Source: Undaria pinnatifida (taxonomy: Eukaryota; Sar; Phaeophyceae; Laminariales; Alariaceae). Taken from it: a stretch of 64,000 bases of DNA. Shown piece after piece: positions 1-11,790 of the stretch. The notes under the pieces are model-generated. The model was not told where the DNA came from and searched no databases. It saw only the letters and a program-made list of their open reading frames with translations. Positions within the stretch are counted from its first letter, which is position 1; each line of letters begins with the position of its first letter. A program made the translations under genes and the position numbers. The DNA is taken from assembly GCA_012845835.1 (NCBI GenBank), contig JABAKD010000027.1:6563465-6627464 (forward strand). The letters are read 5' to 3'.

Positions 1-217
1 TTCAATTTTTATCGCGCATAGGGTTCAGCAGTCCCACTGCTCGTCGATTGTTCATCGACTGTTGCTTACTCTCGCTCTCGCGCTTTCCGCAAGTCAATTT
101 GTGCACAAGAAAAAGTCCCAACGAGTTTATATGAGTATGCACTCGGCGGGGCTCGAACTCACGAAACTGACCTATACCTGGCTCGAGGATAACCTGATAC
201 GCCACCGGGGCGACCGG
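1..217 (-). mobile_element. tRNA-derived SINE copy (cut by window edge)
   Basis: Read on the minus strand, this starts with a tRNA-like head carrying a pol III A-box-like TGGCGTATCAGG and a B-box-like GAGTTCGAGCC. It continues into a body shared with copies at 48.5, 49.4, 49.8 and 51.8 kb. The tail lies outside the window, so the A-tail cannot be seen here. The family assignment rests on the other copies. The head also contains the string CTGGTATAGG, close to the TACCTGGTA word common in this window. Confidence 0.75.
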
Positions 218-239
218 TACATGTATGCGCCCTTTGTAT

Positions 240-875
240 GAGCAATACAGAATAGACCAACAGAGTAGTATATCCTTATTATTGTTATTGGTATGTTGAA
301 GTAGTTTCACATTTTAGCAGGTAGGTACCTGGTGGTGTAAACGGGCATCCAGACCAGTCAGTGGGGTGCGCACATCGACACACATACATACCGGTACGTA
401 CATAAATAGCATGCCAGATGTATACCGGCACCAGGAAACGTGAAAAACATGGAAACAATCGTAGCAACCGATTTTTTTCCCCCGGAATTTTCCGTTGCGC
501 TCCAAGAGGCATTGCCGTTTCGTATATCTGTTCTGCATTTACACCACGTGGACGATGTTTTTACACCCATGGTTGACGATTGCGTTTGTTATTGCGCAGC
601 GCTTGCTGTAAACTAAAAACGGCAGCACTTTGGCCGACCCTGCGACCCAACCTCAGAACGTATTTGCTGGAGATCGGCAGCGGGTGGATTTTCCTTCCAT
701 CCCTGGATTCTCAATCCACCAACGAAATTATTTTTTAGTTTCGTTGCGCACTTGGTGCGTGGTTATCATATTACAATTAATTATAACACACTACAATTAC
801 TGATGTGAGCTAACAAGCTGGCTTAGTTTGGGCAGACAATTTTCAGTGAGTGGTTGTCATGATGCATCTATGATC
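240..875. other. no recognisable gene
   Basis: Short ORFs on the minus strand show no domain, and no repeat shared with the rest of the window was noticed. An AT-rich stretch around 730-800 may be intergenic. Confidence 0.5.
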
Positions 876-877
876 AT

Positions 878-1151
878 ATTAAACTACTACTGCTACTGCT
901 ACTGCTACTGCTACTGCTACCGCTACTACTACTGCTATTGCTGCTACTATTGCTGCCACTACTACTGCTGCTACTGCCACTGCTACTACTGCTACTACTA
1001 CTTACTGCTGCTGCTACCACTACAATACTACTATACTACAATACTACTACTGCTACTACAATACTACTACTGCTACTACTACCACTACTGCTACTACTAC
1101 CACTACTGCTACTGCTACTACTGCTACTACTACCAATACTACTACTAGTTG

Positions 1152-1190
<39 letters not shown>

Positions 1191-1192
1191 GT
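878..1192. repeat. degenerate (CTACTG/CTA)n then (TTG)n microsatellite
   Basis: Trinucleotide-periodic DNA built from CTA, CTG and CCA triplets runs to about 1,148, followed by an uninterrupted TTG run to about 1,190. The ORFs here encode only Leu, Tyr/Cys or Asn runs and are repeat artefacts. Confidence 0.95.
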
Positions 1193-1431
1193 TGGTTCGC
1201 AAGAAACACAGCGTACCCCCGCGAGCGCGGTGCAGCACCGATCGATACCGACGGTCCTAAACTTAAAAACAACCAATTTATTTATTTACCAGGAATAAAC
1301 AAGAAACTCCTAGATAATGCAGGGGAGCACACGCAAAGGAGAGAAAACGGAGCCACATTCATCATTCCTACAAAGGTCAAAACGAAAAAATATCGGAGCG
1401 TTGTGATTTCTGCGCGAATCGAGAAAATGTC

Positions 1432-2170
1432 GTTTTATCAAGTATATCCTGTAAGTCGTACAAGGCCTCCGCTTCGCGGGCGGCTGACGCCGCCCGCTAC
1501 GCTCGCGCAAGTCAAGAATGCAAGTAAAAATATATACCTGGTATATGTTAATGAGGCAGAAAGAAGAGGCCCATGATTTGGTGCGAACAGCGATTTGATA
1601 ATGCCAAGAGCTGCTTGTGCAGAGCAAATTTCCCTGTTGTGCTCAGCTGTGCTGTGTGCTCTCTTGTTACCGGTGTTACGTTCTGATCGGCAGTATGTAT
1701 GGGGGTCAATTGCGTGGGGGGAAAAACAGGGGGCCGTGAAAGATCAAATACATGCAGAAAAAGAAAGAAGAGGAAAAAAAGTAGTACTCCGTGTAGACAA
1801 CAACACGCATTATACCCGGTACTGCTCTATGTTCGAAAGAAAGCACACAGCGCAGCGACACAGCAGCACCGCAGGGAAGGGCACGGCACCGCACCGCACG
1901 GCTCCGCACGGCGCTACGCTGCGCTGCTGGGCTATATATAGCCGGACTGATCTGAGCTGGGCGTGCATGTGATCCAACGGCGTAGTATCTGATGGTATGT
2001 ACAAACCTGGTGCAGTAGTACCGGTAGGTACTCGTATTGGCGTTTCGTATTTCGAAAGCAAAGAAAAGCTGGAAAGGTTCCGCAAGTAATACGGAAGTTG
2101 GAGCTCTGAGAGGCCAGGGATGGGCAATCCCTGAGAAAGACAAAATTAAGTAAGTCTATAACCGATGAGG
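1432..2170. repeat. R1 repeat, left arm of a long-range inverted pair
   Basis: About 740 bp that reads as the reverse complement of 52,608-53,351, with small indels. It holds a GC hairpin (GCGGGCGGC/GCCGCCCGC) near 1,485, a cluster of GCACGG/GCACCGCAC words near 1,880, and the palindrome GGCTATATATAGCC near 1,932. A related GC-rich stretch occurs at 35,450-35,600. No ORF of recognisable function is present. It may be a MITE-like element, but its ends are undefined. Confidence 0.8.
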
Positions 2171-2990
2171 GGAGAGCGGAGCTAGAAGAAAAAAAAAGAA
2201 GACTGGCGGCCGGGGGCGAAAGAAAGGGGGGGGCCGGGGGGGGGGGGGGGGGGGAGGGAGGGGAACCCAATCTGTGCGCGGAAACCATAGACCCTTACTA
2301 TATAGGCGTGGTGCTAGGTCTAGGCGATGGTGCAGGTGGCGGGGAAGGAGGGGGCGCGCGGGGGGGGGGGGGGGGGGGGGGGGGGGTAATTGGAGCTACG
2401 GTATGGACGGCTAGAAAGGTAATGAGGTGATATCACCTGTCTGGTAGTGTTTATTACTCTGTCTGGCAGATTTTGATTTTAGGTGGGGCGGCGGCAGAGA
2501 ACAAAACGAGGGGGGGGGGCGGGGTGGGGGATTCCAAGCGCTTTAGGTCGGAAAAATGTATACCTGGTACCTGGTAAGAGAAGTTGCTATTCGCATGGTG
2601 CTAGGTCTAGGCGATGGTGCGGGGGGGGGGCGGGGGGGGTTAAATTAGTTGGAGCTATACGGCACGCATGGCTAGCTGGATAGGTAATGAGGCCATATCA
2701 TCACCTGTCTGGTAGTGTTCATTACTCCAGCAGATTTGATTGGAGTTGAGGCAGCGGGAGAGCGGGGGGGGCGGGGGGGGGGGGGGGGGGGGGGGGGGGA
2801 AGGGGTGTGTAGATGTGTGCGGTGATGGTCATTGTGGCCTCGGGCGATGCACATATACTTCGTACCTGGTACGCCACAACAGAGTATCATACATACGAGG
2901 GTCATACAGTACCTGGTACCTGGTAGTATTTGGGGGGCAAACGAAGAACCTCTCGGGGAACTGTCTGGGGTCTCCATGAACGATGTGAAG
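2171..2990. repeat. poly(G)-bearing repeat family, two or three units
   Basis: Contains the family word GTGCTAGGTCTAGGCGATGG twice (near 2,313 and 2,599), each followed by a G-rich stretch. Pure G runs occur at 2,236-2,254, 2,360-2,386 and 2,773-2,799. The same arrangement recurs at 36.3-38.0 and 50.6-51.8 kb. The string CTGTGCGCGGAAAC near 2,271 links it to the companion repeat at 50.3 kb. It is non-coding. Confidence 0.8.
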
Positions 2991-4138
2991 GTATCACCAA
3001 TTTCGGGTCCCTCTGCCCCTTCGTTTTTAAAAGGGGTTGGTCGTTATTTCAGCAGCAATAATAATAATACTATAGTATTAACAGTTGCTTGCTGCTGCTG
3101 TGTGTGTGGTTGCCCTGCCTTTCGTCGACAATCCTTCGTGTTGCGTCGAGGCAGAGGGGGAAACGCACAGTTAAGGTGCACTGAAAACATTACGTCAGTA
3201 TAATAGTAGCCCCAGCGCCACAGTTTGCTAGCTAGACACAGCAGTTTGCACTTGGGCATAAGGCACAGCACTGACTGGTGTCATGGCAGTCGAGAGTCGA
3301 CGGTAAAGCAAGTTGTGCTGCTGCTGCTGCTGTTGCTGCTGCTGTATGTTGACAGGTGAATGATGATGACGATGTGATGATGATGATGAGTGAGTGCTTT
3401 GTTGTGCCGCCGGGTGTTGAAGTTTTCGGGCACTGCTGTGTTTGTTGGCGACGACATGTCACAGCGCCATTTATTAATTCATTAAATAGTACCAGGTAAT
3501 AGTATTCAGTCGCCGGGTGCGGTGGGTTTAACCTGGCGCTCATCTTCCATCACGATGTGGATAAACACGAAGAAGGACGAACTTTGAAGGTAAAACAGTA
3601 GTCTATATATATCGATCTCGAACCATTCATTCTTCTTGACAAATTGTGAGAAGACGACGGCACGTCCTCCAATTCATTGCGAGATAGATAGTGCCCTTGG
3701 CAGTAGTTCAACTGTTGCGGGTGAGAACAAGGTGTCGGGGGGGGTTGAGGGGGGGCGCGCGGGGGGGGGAGGGGGGGACGAGGTGCTCAGATGTTGGCGC
3801 GCACTTTTATAGTTTCCACAACGTCCATCCGATTAGATTAGAGCGCGTCAGACTCGATCTACCGCCGTATAATATTACTAGCAATGCCGGTATCATGTTC
3901 ATACATGACATGTAGTATGTACACGAATAACCAACGTCGTCGTTACTTTGTTTCTGTTTTTTTTTTGTGACTGCCAAACACCGCAGTACAGCTACGTACG
4001 AGTTACATAGCTACATGCAAGCCGAAACAGCACTACCACACATAGCTGGCATAGACTACATAATCACCAGGACACTGCCAATAATAATCCCGCACCGGAT
4101 AAGTTTGAAGACTGCTGCTGCTGTAACTACCAAGTGTT
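2991..4138. other. no recognisable gene; CTG and ATG microsatellites
   Basis: A CTG-rich stretch near 3,315-3,350 and a GATGAT stretch near 3,360-3,390 explain most ORFs. A G-rich segment lies near 3,735-3,780. Nothing else could be identified. Confidence 0.5.
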
Positions 4139-4510
4139 AGAGAATTAGTGGGGTATTAGTCCGTTTGACCACTTGCAACTGGTTAACCAATAGCTTACCC
4201 AAACTAAGCCTTATAACACTCTTCCCCCCTGAAACGGCGGGATACAAGGTCGGCCGGATATACGGGCGGACCTGTCAGTATCCACGCGGTTTCATTTCCT
4301 GGGGATACCGGGGAGAGTATTGTTCAAGTTCGACACGGGGAAAGTCTGAAAAAGTTTGTTCTAGGTGGATGTGGGGCTCGAACCCACCACACAAAAAAAC
4401 TATGGTCTGTCGACGGCGCCATTAGTGAAGGTATTGGTGGGGTATTCGTCCGTTTGACCACTTGCAAAAGGTTAACCAATAGCTTACCCAAACTAAGCCT
4501 TTTATAACAT
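4139..4510 (-). mobile_element. small tRNA-like element with direct terminal repeats, copy 1
   Basis: Direct repeats of about 65-70 bp (4,150-4,212 and 4,439-4,508), sharing TTGACCACTTGCAA and GGTTAACCAATAGC, flank about 225 bp. On the minus strand the central part has a B-box/T-arm-like GGGTTCGAGCCCCAC, and the terminal repeat carries an A-box-like TGGTCAAACGG. A copy in the opposite orientation lies at 38,086-38,437. It could be a SINE dimer or a very small terminal-repeat retroelement. No coding capacity was seen. Confidence 0.6.
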
Positions 4511-6839
4511 AAGGCCAGGGGTAGAAGCATCAACCATCGAGAGCACTAAACGGCCGTATCTTTCGTACAAGGCATGTACTTGAAGCGTTGTCTCTTTTCG
4601 TATAAAAAACGATGCACATTTAATGAGTAATCAATAGTAAAATGAAGTGGGATGTAATCGTGCGCAGCCAGCTGCGTTCCGTGTAGGGCTGGCTCTGCGA
4701 GAGCTAGCTGTGTTTCCGTTGGCTGGCTGCGCATGCGCGACTACTATTTAAAATACTACTACTACTGCTGCCGCTGTAACGAGCAGGCTCCTGGTTTCTA
4801 TATCTGCACCATTTGATGGCCTTTGCAAGATACATTATACCAGGTACATCACACAAAGATCGCTCGCTTAGTTTGGGCGTGGGTTGAACCATCTGCGGAT
4901 GGGTACTACTAGATAGCTCGAACTTTACCACAAAAAGCACGAGACATGTCAATACTGACACTTCTGCTGCTGATGTATGTAGCAGCTGTGCAGAGGTATC
5001 CACATGGCGCACAGGTTCGAGAGTCTTCCAATATACCTGGTGCCGAGGAGCAACGCGGGGTGGTGGGCAGCTACGACTACAGCAATAATAGTAGTCGTGG
5101 TGGGTGCGTTCAGTTCTACGACGCAGTGCTGTCTGTTGTATGTGTCATGAGGACCGCTTTGTTTTTGCAAGTTCTTGTTGTCGCATCATCCATCGATCGG
5201 CTGATATAATTGCTCAAACTCTACAGAGAACAGAAGTAAGACCTATTATCGTTTTATCTGCGCAGGGCTGCGGATATCCGCTGTATGTAGCGTGTGGGCA
5301 CGAGACCCCAACCATACCCGATACCGGCAAGCAGCGTACACTAAACTGGATGGTTGCTGCTGTTCCTCTGCATGGTTCAATTATTACTGCTATAGACTAG
5401 TCTAATACTTACGGCCGATGCCTGTGCATGAAGATCTCCTTGTTTTTCAACTGTGCTTTTTTTGTTGAACCTGGTTGAATGAACCATGGGCGGATTATAG
5501 CCCAAGCACTACAAACAACAAGGAGACACAGCATTGAAGAGCTACCCGCAGGGTGTGTGCGAGCACTCGGGAGTCTCCAAACTCGCACCGGCGAGCAGGT
5601 AGTAGGTGGTGGGGGGCGGGGAACAGTACTTGCTTGTTCCTCCAGATTCCAGAACGATCTGATTTCATCACGATGCCTATTTTTTGGTCGTTAATTTACG
5701 CGGTGGTTGATTGTTGAAGTTTCGGAAAGCGAGACGCTATCTTAGTGCGTGGCGCACTAAAACGAAGACAATTAAGCGATGAAAATCTGCTGGCTTTTTT
5801 AGTCCCCCACTCAAACACACCCCTGCCTGCTGTCGCAAGACAACAAATAAACCAGAGAAAACAAAAAAAATGATCGCCAGAGAGACCGAGAGGGAAGAGG
5901 GAGCAGAGAGGCCACTGGGTACTGGGTACCACCACGCACAACATCCGCAACAAACCCCGTGAGCTGTGCGTCGGGCGAGCTGCTCTCGATGCCAACGGTA
6001 TTATTACTAGAAGAGAGGGGTGGTACTGCGATGATCGATCTACAGCAGTACGTTTCGCTTACCTTGAAGAAATCGTACCCATGTTGTTGTTGCTGCTGTT
6101 GTAGTAGTAGTGGTTGGTACTTACTGTTTCAAATATCGATTCAACGTCTCGCGGTAGATGTTGCGAGCCAGGTAGAAGAGCTATCACAGCTGCAGCGGTA
6201 CTCAGTGAAGGGTCTTGGCTAGGCTGCGCAGTTCAAGGTCTAGGTGGTGCTTGTTGCGGTGTTGTGTTGCGCTGTTGTTGTTCTGTACCTGCAGCGTCGG
6301 GTTGCTGTTGGACTGGATGCGAGAGAGTGGCTGATACCGGGGGCCTGGGGGTGGTGGTGTGAAGTGGCGATGTGGCAAGCACATGACATGGATCGCGATG
6401 GTTCTTAGTTTCGGTTTTGAGTCGTTTCGTTGTTTCGATCCAACAGCAACGAACGCACGTTTTGTCCTTTTTCTTACTTGGCCGTTACAATGAAACACCT
6501 CTTTGTCCGCAAATATAAATAACGTTTAAATATCACCATTCATATAAAAAAGTCATTATAACTAAGAGCAAAATTAGTGCATGTTGCAAGCGGTTGGTCG
6601 CTGCTGGTTGGCCAAGCAACGGGCTAACTAAAACCTCGATAATAAGGCAAATACCCCTATGATCCGAAATATAAGGACTTGTTGCCAATAAATAATATTT
6701 CACAAAATTCCTCATATTTTGGTCTGTACCGGTACGAGAAAACAAGGGATCGATCCCGAAGAACTTTTCTAGAACCCGTGCAAGTAGTTTGGACTACCGT
6801 ACGAGCTGTTGGGGCCGGTGGGTGGCAAGTACGTTGGTG
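4511..6839. other. no recognisable gene
   Basis: Only short ORFs without domain signatures are present. Several TACCAGGTA or TACCTGGT words occur (near 4,838 and 5,030), along with short CTG/TTG runs near 6,080-6,110. I could not support any gene. Confidence 0.5.
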
Positions 6840-6844
6840 TGTTG

Positions 6845-7015
6845 TTGGTATCAGTAAATCAACGACCTTCCGTAACTTTGTAACTTTTGTGCAACCACTA
6901 TCTGTATTGTTGTATATCAACAGGTGTACCACGCAGCTTGCAAAGTTGAGTTTCAATAATTCAATAATCCAATCGGTTGTACTCACATCTGACGTTTTTC
7001 AAATTTTACTTATAC
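6845..7015. repeat. dispersed repeat R2, copy 1
   Basis: Shares ACCTTCCGTAA, GTACCACGCAGCTTGC, TTGAGTTTCAA, CAATCGGTTGT and TGACGTTTTTCA, in this order, with 47,675-47,810 and in part with 53,640-53,790. It is a short non-coding dispersed repeat of unknown class. Confidence 0.7.
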
Positions 7016-7318
7016 AGTATTAATTATTAATAGTAGTCTAGTCTCTAGACTACACCTTGTACCAGGTATACAAAATCAATACTCCGGGGTGCGGAGCACG
7101 GAGTAGTCACGATTGAAGTCTGTTGTATTAATATTATAGTCTACTTGTAGTAGTATTAGTAGTACCGGTAGAGTATAGATAGTGTAGTAGTAGTGGTAGT
7201 AGTAGCAGCAGTAGTAGTAGTAGTTGTTCGTAGCAGTGTGTTGAGTTTCGGACGACAACTGTAACAACAGAAGAACGGAGAGAAACGAAAGAAAGGCGCA
7301 AACCTCGACGAGGAACGG

Positions 7319-7640
<322 letters not shown>

Positions 7641-7829
7641 TTATTCGGGCGAAGCGAGTTTCTAATTTACACCTGGGCCTCGCGATATAGTCTCGGCTCC
7701 CATGAAAAAAAAAACACGAACCAATGGCCCGTGGACGCGCACACGTCTGACGCCAGTTACATCTATCAGCTGTCGCTCGTTGTAGCGACAGCTGTTGTAT
7801 CTTTATACTGGTACCAGGTGTATAACAAG

Positions 7830-9260
7830 AAGAAGAGGAAGGTGGAGATTGTGGACGAGCTTAAGCAGTTGCCCCCGTGCAGACCACTGGATAATGTCCC
7901 GTCTAGGTACGAAGTAGAGGGGCGATCCGTGTGTTGGCGAACCGAAAGGCGATAGGGCCCGATGGTCTCCCGGCCAAGCTCTTGAAGGTCTTCACTGACG
8001 AAGGAGAATTTGATACGTTCGGAAGTTCCACGATATCATCGTCGCTGGATGGAGGGGAGGTGGCGTGCCGCAACAATGGAAATATTTAACAGAATTAAGG
8101 TGCTTCACAAGAAGAACGATTGGACAGAGTGTTATTTATTATCGTGGCTCACGCCGGCACAGTACACTCCTCAAAGACATCGCCGGTCGCTTGAGTGACT
8201 ATTGCGAACGTGAAAACATTCTACCGGAGGAACAGCGTGGGTTCAGACCCCAACGCTCAACGGTTGACATGATGTTCGTAGTACGACGACTGCAGGAACT
8301 GGCGCGGAAGAAGGACACCCCCTTGAACTTGAGCTTTAACGACCTCACCAAAGCATATGCCTTCGTCGACCGAACTCTCCTGTGTGATGTCCTTGCTCGT
8401 TTCGGCGTGGCACCGAGAATGCTCGCCGTCATCCGCCAATTCCACGATGGCATGCAAGCATGCGTGCGGTTGGATGATGGAGAGTGCTCGCATACGTTTG
8501 ACGTGGGGCAAGGTCTCAGGCAAGGATGCGTGCTCGCGCCACTGCTGTTCAACATGCTTTTCACGGCGGTACTGCGTGTGGCCGAGGAACGCCTTCTCGC
8601 TGATGCAGCCATCACGGACAACATGGTGCAGCTCCAACGAAAGAAGGAGAAAGGCGAGAAGAAGGGCACTTCGCGCACAGGCAAAGTCGACAGGCGGGGG
8701 GGTAAGGAAGAGGAGGAGGTGCAGAGATTGTGGGGTATGCTGTACGCTGACGATGCGGGTGTCTTATCGCGATCATCAGAAGGGCTGGACAGGATGATGA
8801 CGGTGATCGTGACTGCGTGCTCGGCGTTCGGATTGACGGTCTCAGAGTCAAACACAGATATCATGTGCGTACTAACCAAAAGGTGGAGGGAAGGTGCCGT
8901 TCACCATCAATACAGCCGGCTAGGTATACAAACAAACAATCGAGTTTGTATACTGGGCGGGGCTATCACCGCAGACAGAGAACTCTGCATCGAAATAACG
9001 CGGCGTCTTCAGAGGGCCAGGGCGTGCTTCCAGCGGTAGAAGATGGATCTATGATCGCCCGGGTGTGCGCTTAAGGTTGAAGGTGCGGTTGCTGAAAGCC
9101 GAGGCGATCGAGACGCTACTCTACTCTACTAGTATCAGCGCAATAGAAGGGAAGTTGTACCAGAAGCCGCCCTGTATAGCCAGAGACGGCAAATGGAATA
9201 CTATCCAGATAGCCAGAGCCTCGTGTCGGGTGGATGGGGACCTCGGCAGTGACGACTTGG
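7830..9260 (+). pseudogene. non-LTR (LINE) retrotransposon reverse transcriptase, frameshifted fragment
   Basis: The longest open part is 8,065-9,039 (324 aa). RT blocks are visible in order: an upstream block in other frames (RKAIGPDGLPAKLLKV near 7,945-7,995), then [12 protein letters not shown], then [14 protein letters not shown] (motif A region), then [16 protein letters not shown] (motif B), then the catalytic box LYADDAGV (motif C) near 8,740. Downstream, VRLLKAEAIETLLY lies in a different frame (9,065-9,454). The frame changes near 7,925, 8,065 and 9,040, and the 5' endonuclease region is absent, so this is an inactive truncated copy. In motif A the first Asp of the usual (F/V)xDxxKAYDxVDR pattern appears altered ([11 protein letters not shown]). 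The clade within LINEs was not determined. An NLS-like KKKRKV occurs near 7,830 and may be chance. Confidence 0.9.
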
Positions 9261-11430
9261 GCGTCCGAGGACTCGAACGCCCCCCGAGACTCTCATACGG
9301 GGGGGGGGGAGGGGGGGGAGGGAGGAGAGGTGGGGAGAGAGAGTTAGAACAGGGGTGTGAGTACAGGGGAGGAGAACGCGAAGTCGACGGCGCCAGGGGC
9401 GGGGAAGGGAAAGATAAGGAAGAGGAGCATCGACCCCCGCAGCATCATCTGTAATAATAACAGATAACGCCGAGGTTGGGATCGTTTGTGATCCCACATA
9501 GGAATCCCACGAGACTGCCTGGAAAAACCAAGGGGTGAGCATCATCACTCGGTGGGGGGAGGGGGGAGGGGCGTACTCATTACCATGCATGGGTTGTGAA
9601 GACCTTCGTCGGGGGGAGGGTGTGTGTGCGCCCATTATCATGCATGGGTTGTAATTGCCTTGGCATGCAGGGAGCGAGTGCTTGCCGCACCCGACTCGCG
9701 ATGAAGCCGTAAAGGCGAAAAAGGACCAGCACGGGTAGAGGGCGGCGGCGGGGAGGGGCGCTCAGCCTATGCCGAGACTGAACCCCGTAACTACTCGTAA
9801 ACGAACACACCGTTCCAATTGCAGGTGGTTTGTCGCAAAAGCGTGGGTGAAAACCGAACTACGAGGATTAACTCTGTTTAGTGCTGTACTCCCGCTGTGG
9901 GGGACAGGACACTTGGAATTAAACCAAAATCTTTTCTCATAGTTTTTGGAAAAGGCTTACGGGACAGTTTAATTTTACGGTAGGCGGCCAGTAGGTTAAC
10001 AGGTAGGTGTCGTATTATAGATGGGGTGTATGTCTTATTTTTCTCCTTGCCTCACTCAACGAGTTTCTTACGTCGATGGCACACGAGTCTTACCGAAGTA
10101 CGATCATAGGGATCTCTTGCTCTGCGGAGATTATTTGCGTTTCGCGACCGATTCTGATCAAATTAGACTATATATATGTCAGTTACTACAGTACCAAGTA
10201 CTTCAGCTTACCCATGAAACCTGGCATATAACACCTGACACACTAATAGTTATTTGGCCACCATCGGCAACAAAAGTAGGTTCCAACGAGCGGTTTTCTG
10301 CCGTCTTGCGTATGACGCTGTACTGAGCTATCGCTTTGGTACACCCTTGACAGGTGGTAGCACAGGCTCTGCGCTGATCGTGATTAAGCTACTTTTTGTT
10401 TTTGTTTTCACAATCTGACTCCTTCATGTTTCACAATCTGGAAACTACCTGTAGTAAAGTATATCACACAGGTAGCTGAAGTGATTGCCGTTGTGCCTTT
10501 TGCTTCTCTCCTCGTCTTTCAAGACGAGCAAAGCCCGTACCAAAATCACCAGAGGTGTTGCTAGGTGTTGCTCTACGATTCCTCGACGTCTCCCCCAGTA
10601 TCATCCTGATGCCCCATCGAACGCCGTGGGTGCTGCAGTAAACAAACTATCGAGCGACAATACCACCTTCCTGTTGTTTTTATATGCCCCGGGGGCGCCA
10701 CCGGGTAGGTTGGCACACATACAATACCACGTGTTTTTTTTGTTTTGCCCCGCGGGTGCCACCGGGTAAGTTGGCCGATTGTATCCCGCATTCTATCTTC
10801 TTGGTGGTGGCTGATGTTCCTGTTTCTGTCGTCTACCCGCCGCCCTTCCGCGCCTTGAGGACGCCTCTCCCGTTGAGAGACCCCCCCAACGTTTTTACCC
10901 CCCCCCCCCCCTCCTCCGTTTGAGGACGCCCTGCCCCCCTCTAAAAGATCCATCCCCTCCCCCTCCCGGAGTGTTCCCCCTCCGTTCCATCAGAACGAAG
11001 AGACGTCCTTCGCCATGAGGAGTGAATCGGAGGGATGTGAAATTACGGCGGTGATGCCTCCACCTTGTGCGAGTGTTTCGTTTCAGGATGGACGCGAAAA
11101 CGGCGCTTGTGGGCACAAGCGCTCTTGACCAAGAGGAACTGCTTTAAACTCGTTTTCGCAGCACTTTTCTGAGGTATGTTCGGCTGTATGCCTAGGCCAT
11201 GTGCCTGTGCAGCGGGTTGCATTTCTGTTTTCTCTCGGAATTGGTATGGAGCTTCTCGAGCGAGGCGCCTCCGGCCGTGGTATGCTATTAGATTTCGTTT
11301 CACGCGACAACCCCCAACGTTCTTGCGCATTGATTGGTGCAAACGATCGAAGACGCTCTTTCTCTACGAGCACAGCAGTATGGACGAGGTCGGGATGGGA
11401 CCTTTCAGCACCTTTTCGTCGGTCTTCGAC
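9261..11430. other. no recognisable gene; possible LINE 3' remnant
   Basis: CATGCATGGGTTGT occurs twice, near 9,582 and 9,640, in a G-rich context, which may be 3'-end debris of the preceding LINE. A C-rich tract lies near 10,898-10,910. CCCCGNGGGNGCCACCGGGTA recurs at about 60 bp spacing (10,687 and 10,748). ORFs here lack domain signatures. Confidence 0.45.
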
Positions 11431-11790
11431 TTGCTGCGGATTTTGCTGCTCCAATTGCTGCATGTTTTATTTCTTCTTTTTTTCTTAATCATCACTTTTT
11501 TCTTTCTAGCTCAACCCGTAAGAGGTTGTACCCTCAGCAACCTTCCAGACAAGACGCGGTCACAAGCCTCTTCTCTTTTCTCCCCCGGCATACGTGCCTT
11601 CGTTTTTATCGAGAATAAGGTTCAGCATTCTCATTGTTCAGCCTTTTTTTATGCCCGTCGGTTTGCATCGATTTTCGCCAATTCACCCTCTCGCACTTCG
11701 GCCAATCAATCTGTAAGAAAGGGGCTCTGGCGGGTCCGAACCTACGACGACGACCTCACCAGTTACGTGGCTTACTGTTGAAGCACCGGA
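11431..11790 (-). mobile_element. highly diverged SINE copy
   Basis: In minus orientation this follows the order of the younger SINEs: a T-rich stretch (the A-tail complement, 11,466-11,512), then CCAGACAAGACGCGGTCACA, the CCCCCGGCA...TTTTTATCG block, a pyrimidine block, and finally a tRNA-like head with a B-box-like GGTTCGGACCC near 11,730-11,742. It is much more diverged than the copies at 48-52 kb, implying long-term activity of the family. Confidence 0.5.

Noticed and set aside
938-1576. 212-aa frame starting with Leu/Pro runs
   Set aside because: Translation of a trinucleotide microsatellite, with no conserved domain downstream.
7830-7850. KKKRKV as a functional nuclear localisation signal
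   Set aside because: Short basic string in a frame that ends within 40 codons in a truncated pseudogene. Chance is sufficient.
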